DNA from: CAYWNA01 sp964459305
GTDB lineage: Bacteria; Planctomycetota; Planctomycetia; Pirellulales; Pirellulaceae
Direction of reading: 5' to 3'
DNA: 9,764 nucleotides
Assembly: GCA_964459305.1 (NCBI GenBank)
Contig: CAYWNA010000379.1
Location: 1 to 9,764, forward strand
Positions 5,503 to 9,764 of the stretch are shown piece after piece. Numbering within the stretch: position 1 is the stretch's first letter; each line of letters begins with the position of its first letter. The notes below the pieces were generated by a model. It was not told where the DNA came from. It saw only the letters and a program-made list of their open reading frames with translations, and ran no database searches. A program made the translations under genes and the position numbers.

Positions 5503-7566
5503 TTGACCTTTACCGACTGCTGGAAGCTGGCCGAGCGATGGTGGTATGTGCTGCGATACCATCGCCCGTCTCAACTGTTTGGCCGCGCCACGAGACTGGC
5601 AACGCAGCGACTCCCGATTCCGTGCCGGTGGTGCCGAATCGATGACGCTCGGACGCCGGTGGGATTGCGGGACAATCCTGGTTTCAAGCTCCTGACGGTG
5701 GCCCATGTCGACTCGCGAAATGGGACACAATCCGAGTTGCGAGCTGATTGCATCTTGGACGGCCGCTTCATCTTCCTCAACGAGGAGAGGAGGCTCTCTC
5801 AAGGTGGTCTCGAATGTAGGGATAGGTGCCTCGAGGTCAACCGTGCATCCGGGAGTTGCACACTTAGCGATCCAGAGCGATTATCCGTTCTCGAAGCAAA
5901 GTCGTTCCCGCAGGGCATCGATTGGCGAGCGGACGTATCGCCACCTGTCTCGCATTTGTGGCGATTCCACTTGCACTACCACGAGTTCCTCCTGGACATA
6001 GCGAAAGCAGCCAGGAACACTGGCAACACCGGCTATCTGGATGCGGCGTGGAGAATCGTAGCGGACTGGATCATCCGCAATCCACTGGAGCGTCGGAACG
6101 GCACCCGTGACGCATGGCATCCGTACTGCATCTCGCGCCGGTTGCCCATCTGGATGATGCTTTGGGAAACGTCCCCACCTTGTGACGAGATGGCAATCCG
6201 CGTTCGTGCCAGCATGGCCGCGCAGGCGCAATACCTTTCGCGCCATCTGGAATGGGATCTGCGGGGAAACCATCTGCTTGAAAACACGAAGGCATTGGCA
6301 ATCGTGGGTGGCTTCTTTGCAGGTGAAGCTGCCGAGCGATGGTTGAATATCGCAGAGCGCATCATACGTGAAGAGATGTCCGAGCAGTTGCTGCCCGACG
6401 GTCAGCACTTCGAACGCAGCCCCATGTATCACGCGTTGATGCTGCAGGCTCTGTTGGACGTTCGGGACGTGGCGGCGCCGATACGTCCGGCACTGGCCCA
6501 ATTCTGTCAATCGTACGCTCGAAAGATGACGGATTGGCTGAAGATGGTCATTCACCCCGATGGCCGGATACCGCTGCTGTCCGATTCGACGTTTGACGAG
6601 ACTCCGGATGTGGGGCCGCTGCTGGCCAGAACGGACGAGGGGCCAGATGGCGAGTGGCAGCCTCAGGTGTCGGCGGTCGGGGGTCAGGGCTCAGGTGAGC
6701 GGGCTCAGGTGGAAGGCGCTTGCGAGCGGTCGTCGCAGGCGGTGGCCAAGGGTGATATCTGGACGTGGCGGGACGGTGGCGACTTCCTGATCTTTGATGC
6801 CGGAGCTGTGGGTGCGGACCATTTGCCCGCGCACGCTCACAGCGATCTCTTGACGATCGAGGCATCGCTGGGCGGGAAGCGTTTCATCGTGGATTCCGGG
6901 ACATTCGACTACTCGGATGGTTCCATGCGCGAGTATTGTCGTTCGACTCGCGCGCACAACGTGCTACAGGTCGACGATGCCGAGCAGTGTGACATGTGGT
7001 CGCGTTTTCGCATGGGATATCGCGGCTGGCCGCGCGATTACCAAAACGGCTGCGACAACGGTTTTGCATGGGCCCGAGCGTATCACAATGCGTACCGCCG
7101 CAGTCGCGTGCCATTGATTGGGCGTTGGATCGCTTGCCGGCCCGGCGGGCCTTGGGTCTGTCTGGACTGGGCACGAGGCCGAGGGGTCCACCAACTCACG
7201 AGTTGGCTTCACCTCCATCCGGATGTGCAACTCGAACAGACGTCCGCGAACGAGATTGAACTGTCAACGGCGGATGTCCAATGCCGCCTCCGCTACCTCA
7301 CATCGGGACAACTCACCATCGACAAGGGCCGGTACTGCCCTGAATTCGGCCGACAGCTGGAATCATCCGTACTGAAATGGACCACGCGGACAGAGCTCCC
7401 CGGTTACGTAGCCTGGTCGTTGAATTGGGACGAGAGTCAAGCAGATGTCCGGGTTTGCCAAGAACGCGATCGAAGTCCTACCATCGTTTGGGCCGATGGA
7501 CGGCGCGAACTGTGCTGGCGACCGGTCAGCGAATCGTTTGCAGGCAACAGCTCAACAGATAAGTAA
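5503..7566 (+). CDS. Heparinase II/III-family polysaccharide lyase-like protein
   Basis: About 687 residues from the TTG chosen here. The family cleaves uronic-acid polymers (heparin, alginate and similar) by beta-elimination, with an alpha/alpha-toroid followed by a beta-sandwich domain. Visible candidate catalytic residues, numbered from this start, are N256-H257 in RGNHLLEN, Y309 in SPMYH, and the H444/H446/D448 cluster in PAHAHSDLL, followed by KRFIVDSGTFDY. An ATG at 5302 is in frame, but 5302-5464 overlaps the palindromic element, and family-like sequence (WWYVLRYHRPSQLFGR) begins only near 5539. TTG 5503 or GTG 5548 is therefore more likely, though no Shine-Dalgarno confirms either. 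Residues about 387-416 look like a repeat-derived insertion. No clear signal peptide is visible from this start, so its location is uncertain. It is followed 12 bases later by the epimerase gene. Homologues in glycan-assembly clusters suggest polymer editing, but the substrate is unknown. Confidence 0.88.
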   Translation: MTFTDCWKLAERWWYVLRYHRPSQLFGRATRLATQRLPIPCRWCRIDDARTPVGLRDNPGFKLLTVAHVDSRNGTQSELRADCILDGRFIFLNEERRLSQGGLECRDRCLEVNRASGSCTLSDPERLSVLEAKSFPQGIDWRADVSPPVSHLWRFHLHYHEFLLDIAKAARNTGNTGYLDAAWRIVADWIIRNPLERRNGTRDAWHPYCISRRLPIWMMLWETSPPCDEMAIRVRASMAAQAQYLSRHLEWDLRGNHLLENTKALAIVGGFFAGEAAERWLNIAERIIREEMSEQLLPDGQHFERSPMYHALMLQALLDVRDVAAPIRPALAQFCQSYARKMTDWLKMVIHPDGRIPLLSDSTFDETPDVGPLLARTDEGPDGEWQPQVSAVGGQGSGERAQVEGACERSSQAVAKGDIWTWRDGGDFLIFDAGAVGADHLPAHAHSDLLTIEASLGGKRFIVDSGTFDYSDGSMREYCRSTRAHNVLQVDDAEQCDMWSRFRMGYRGWPRDYQNGCDNGFAWARAYHNAYRRSRVPLIGRWIACRPGGPWVCLDWARGRGVHQLTSWLHLHPDVQLEQTSANEIELSTADVQCRLRYLTSGQLTIDKGRYCPEFGRQLESSVLKWTTRTELPGYVAWSLNWDESQADVRVCQERDRSPTIVWADGRRELCWRPVSESFAGNSSTDK
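6662..6711 (+). repeat. In-frame ctcaggtg repeat inside the heparinase gene
   Basis: The 8-mer ctcaggtg occurs at 6662-6669, 6690-6697 and 6704-6711; the last two sit in an 11-base unit gggctcaggtg repeated at a 14-base interval. The stretch codes for a Gly/Gln/Ser/Glu-rich segment (VGGQGSGERAQVEG) between the two main domains. Its G-rich, tandem style resembles the intergenic repeats of this window more than the surrounding coding sequence. Confidence 0.6.
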
Positions 7567-7578
7567 GAACCATCACCA

Positions 7579-8718
7579 ATGATGTACTATAACATTGCGT
7601 GTGTCGTGGGAGCGCGTCCGAATTTCATGAAGATGGCGCCTCTGTTGCGAGCGCTCTCAGGGTATCCGGAAGTTCACACGACGCTGATCCACACCGGCCA
7701 GCACTACGACGACAGCCTGTCCGACGTTTTCTTCGATGAACTGGGGATGAAGCGGCCTGACATTTGTCTCGAGGTCGGGTCCGGAACACATGGAGCGCAG
7801 ACGGCGCGCGTACTGGAACGTCTGGAGCAAGTATTCGAGGCCGGGCCGGGCGACGGGAAGCGTTTTGATCGAGCTGTTGTGGTTGGCGATGTCAACTCGA
7901 CCATGGCCGGCGCACTAGCAGCCGTCAAGCTGAACATCCCGGTGGCACACGTCGAGGCCGGGTTGCGGAGCTTTGACCGTACGATGCCGGAGGAGATCAA
8001 CCGCATCGTGACTGACTCGATCTCCGATCTGCTAATGGTTTCTGAGCCTACCGGTGTTGAGAATTTGACTAACGAAGGACATCCGAGTGCCCACATACAT
8101 CTTGTCGGCAACATCATGATCGACACGCTGAAGTCGCTGTTGCCTCGGGCTCGGAAACGGGAGATCCTTACCGAGCTCGGTCTCGAACCGAATGCCTACG
8201 GTGTGGTCACCTTGCATCGCCCCGCCAATGTGGACGACCAGACGACGCTGGAACGGTTGTTCGATGTACTGATCGCGACAAGCGAACAGTTGAAGCTGGT
8301 ATTTCCCATTCATCCGAGGACGCAGAGGCGAATGGACGAGTTCTGCTTGAGCACGCGTTTGAAGAAGGTACCAGGAATCCTGCAGCTGCCGCCGTTGGGA
8401 TACCTGGATTTCCTGGCATTGACATCGCAAAGCAGGCTCGTGGTCACGGACTCCGGGGGACTTCAGGAGGAGTCCACTGTGCTCGGGATTCCGTGCCTGA
8501 CCATGCGTCCTAACACGGAGCGCCCCATCACGGTCGAGCAGGGAACAAGCACCCTGATCGCCAATGACCCGGACAAGCTGGACATCTACATCCGCCAGGT
8601 TCTGGATGGCGACTACAAGCAAGGCCAAGTTCCGGAGTTGTGGGACGGAAACGCCCGGGAACGGATGGCTCGCGTGCTCGTGGACTCGTGCCGAAGCAAC
8701 GTGCCAGATGCTAGGTGA
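7579..8718 (+). CDS. wecB: UDP-N-acetylglucosamine 2-epimerase, non-hydrolysing
   Basis: A 379-residue cytoplasmic enzyme that interconverts UDP-GlcNAc and UDP-ManNAc, supplying ManNAc-type precursors for surface glycans. The N-terminus VVGARPNFMKMAPLLRAL, the TGQHYDD stretch, GDVNST (D104), HVEAGLRSF (E126), MPEEINR (E138/E139), TLHRPANVDD (H213), PIHPRTQRRM and VTDSGGLQEES follow the family pattern from end to end. Counterparts of the E. coli WecB residues D95, E117, E131 and H213 are all present, and the length is normal. Two ATGs occur at the start (7579, 7582); a Shine-Dalgarno is weak or absent. It lies only 12 bases past the heparinase stop, so co-transcription and perhaps translational coupling are likely. 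The final codons and TGA stop read into a gctaggtgagag-type repeat. The symbol wecB refers to the family; the paralogue names mnaA and wbpI-like are alternatives. Confidence 0.95.
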   Translation: MMYYNIACVVGARPNFMKMAPLLRALSGYPEVHTTLIHTGQHYDDSLSDVFFDELGMKRPDICLEVGSGTHGAQTARVLERLEQVFEAGPGDGKRFDRAVVVGDVNSTMAGALAAVKLNIPVAHVEAGLRSFDRTMPEEINRIVTDSISDLLMVSEPTGVENLTNEGHPSAHIHLVGNIMIDTLKSLLPRARKREILTELGLEPNAYGVVTLHRPANVDDQTTLERLFDVLIATSEQLKLVFPIHPRTQRRMDEFCLSTRLKKVPGILQLPPLGYLDFLALTSQSRLVVTDSGGLQEESTVLGIPCLTMRPNTERPITVEQGTSTLIANDPDKLDIYIRQVLDGDYKQGQVPELWDGNARERMARVLVDSCRSNVPDAR

Positions 8719-8856
8719 GAGCTGAGGGTGGAGAGCGAGGAGTTGAGAGCGGATCGCGGTGGGGCAATGCCGAATGATGAATTGCCGAATGGCAAAAGGA
8801 AGTTCACAGCTCCGAATTCGAAAGGCGACTGGAGACGAGGGCGAATCGGATAAGAG
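8705..8856. repeat. Repeat-rich gap between epimerase and DUF218-like gene
   Basis: The first part, from inside the epimerase stop, is purine-rich and of the ggtgagagctgagggtggagag type related to the repeats near 24 and 736. Next, tgccgaatg occurs twice (8768-8776 and 8783-8791), and ttgcc-gaat-ggcaa (8782-8795) forms a short stem. No gene or promoter was recognised in the 138 bases between the coding regions. Confidence 0.55.
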
Positions 8857-9612
8857 GTGTTAGATCGCAAACTCAACTCACGTTGCAACCTGCTAACGTC
8901 AGAGAGATCTCCGGACGAAACGGCGCGGAACTCGCGGAAACGAATCTGGCGAGTATTGGTGGCGGTCTGCCTTTTGGCTTGCGCCCTGTTTCATCCTCTG
9001 CTGCTCACGGCACTCGCGAGATGCTTGGTGGTTGATGAAGCATCGGCCGGGGCGACCTATGCCGTCGTGCTCGGCGGCGACAGCCGATTCGACGTTGCCA
9101 GTCAAATGCTGAAGGACACAACTCCTCAGGGCGTGCTTGTATTCGAAGGACGTCGAACAGCGTTGGTTGCCTGTGGCGTTCTTCCGCCGGCGCATGAGAT
9201 CGCACGCCGCGAGTTGGAGACGCGGGGAGTGCTGAAGGACCAGGTCACTGTGCTCAACCGAAAGACATACGATATGTGGGGGAGCGCAGAGTGTCTGGGA
9301 AACTGGCTCCAGCAGAACAACGCCGACGTCGTCTTGTTGACCGACCGTCTCGGAAGCCGGCGCGTCCGCTATATCGTGGACCAAGTACTGTCTGACCAAC
9401 TCGCGGATCGTGTTTTTGTTCACGCGCTCGTCGATCGCCGTTACGACGAGACGGACTGGTGGAAGACGCGACGTGGTTTCAAGTCGTTGTTCTACAGTTC
9501 CTTGAGTCTGATATACGCGAGTCTGGTCGGGAGGCCGCGCCACGAGGACACGTACCAATTCGATCCCGACGTGTTTGAAGATCGCCTTCGCGGCATGTTG
9601 AGCAGCGGGTGA
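8857..9612 (+). CDS. Membrane-anchored DUF218/YdcF-like protein
   Basis: A 251-residue protein. A basic N-terminal stretch (RNSRKRIWR, ending near 32) is followed by one hydrophobic segment at about 33-53, consistent with a single inner-membrane anchor. The next part resembles the DUF218 (YdcF/SanA/ElyC-like) fold: YAVVLGGD at 68-75, a TxDMWGSA-like segment at 137-144 where the family has its nTxENA motif, and LLTDRLGSRRVRY at 160-172 where it has VTSxxHxxRA. The match is recognisable but divergent, and the usual SGG element is not obvious. The biochemical role of DUF218 proteins is poorly defined; links to envelope and polysaccharide metabolism are known. The GTG at 8857 is the first plausible start and lacks a properly spaced Shine-Dalgarno (aagag abuts it), so the true start could be further in. 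Its stop overlaps the next gene by 4 bases (GTGA). Confidence 0.7.
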   Translation: MLDRKLNSRCNLLTSERSPDETARNSRKRIWRVLVAVCLLACALFHPLLLTALARCLVVDEASAGATYAVVLGGDSRFDVASQMLKDTTPQGVLVFEGRRTALVACGVLPPAHEIARRELETRGVLKDQVTVLNRKTYDMWGSAECLGNWLQQNNADVVLLTDRLGSRRVRYIVDQVLSDQLADRVFVHALVDRRYDETDWWKTRRGFKSLFYSSLSLIYASLVGRPRHEDTYQFDPDVFEDRLRGMLSSG

Positions 9613-9764
9613 GTCGAGCTCATCTAACGCGTTTGGCCGCCATTTGCGGTTTCGTCGGTGTGCTGCTGGCGGCCCTTTACGGCTGTCGGCACTTTCTGCT
9701 ACTGGCAGCCGTCCAATGGCTCGACGTTGGTGGTGCTCCCGAACATACCGACTACGTCATGGTC
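9609..9764 (+). CDS. Second DUF218-like membrane protein, cut by window edge
   Basis: An open frame of 52 codons from a GTG at 9609 runs off the end of the window. It overlaps the previous stop by 4 bases (GTGA), a strong sign of translational coupling. After a short basic head (SRAHLTR) comes a hydrophobic segment at about 9-33, then WLDVGGAPEHTDYVMV, which resembles the start of a DUF218 domain just before the LGG motif. The pattern aligns with its upstream neighbour around the membrane segment (HPLLLTALARCLVV against HFLLLAAVQWLDV, then ATYAVV against TDYVMV), so the two are probably tandem paralogues. The catalytic or binding region lies outside the window. Confidence 0.65.
   Translation, partial: MSRAHLTRLAAICGFVGVLLAALYGCRHFLLLAAVQWLDVGGAPEHTDYVMV

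Overview
The window looks like part of a chromosomal polysaccharide (exopolysaccharide, capsule or envelope glycan) biosynthesis locus. All six coding regions I can support lie on the + strand. The likely source is a member of the Planctomycetota, perhaps a Pirellulales-type organism. That assignment is an inference from three things: long intergenic regions packed with degenerate short repeats and palindromes of a kind I associate with planctomycete genomes (for example arms reading cccgaagcgtaagcgagg and gggataggcttccagcctg), weak or absent Shine-Dalgarno sequences at most starts, and the gene content. No rRNA, tRNA, CRISPR array, integrase or transposase gene was seen.

Layout. 1-1086 holds no convincing gene and is a patchwork of several repeat families. 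1087-3282 encodes a fused two-domain oxidoreductase: an MDR-type dehydrogenase half joined to a Gfo/Idh/MocA half. 3283-3824 is a second gene-free stretch. Its core is three nested inverted repeats, including a 120-bp MITE-like element with perfect 18-bp ends and a 5-bp flanking duplication. 3825-5153 encodes a family-4 glycosyltransferase. 5154-5502 is a third gap, ending in a 149-bp element with perfect 25-bp inverted ends that abuts the next gene. About 5503-7566 encodes a heparinase II/III-family protein, followed 12 bases later by a UDP-GlcNAc 2-epimerase (7579-8718). After a short repeat-rich gap come two overlapping genes for membrane-anchored, DUF218/YdcF-like proteins (8857-9612, and 9609 to the window edge, where the second is cut off).

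How the genes may work together (inference from families and neighbourhood). The epimerase would interconvert UDP-GlcNAc and UDP-ManNAc. The glycosyltransferase would add a sugar to a lipid-linked or growing chain. The fused oxidoreductase would oxidise or epimerise a sugar or sugar nucleotide. The heparinase-like protein would cleave or edit a uronic-acid-containing polymer, or modify it during assembly or export. The DUF218-like pair may act at the membrane. Polymer structure and substrates cannot be read from sequence.

The most unusual content is non-coding. Two intergenic regions more than 3 kb apart share the same repeat modules in the same order, but one copy carries an inserted palindromic element that the other lacks. 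Repeat-like sequence also reaches into coding ends: it supplies the stop of the epimerase gene, it could create a false N-terminus for the heparinase gene, and something similar sits in frame inside that gene. I found no clear evidence of a wholly new enzymatic system.
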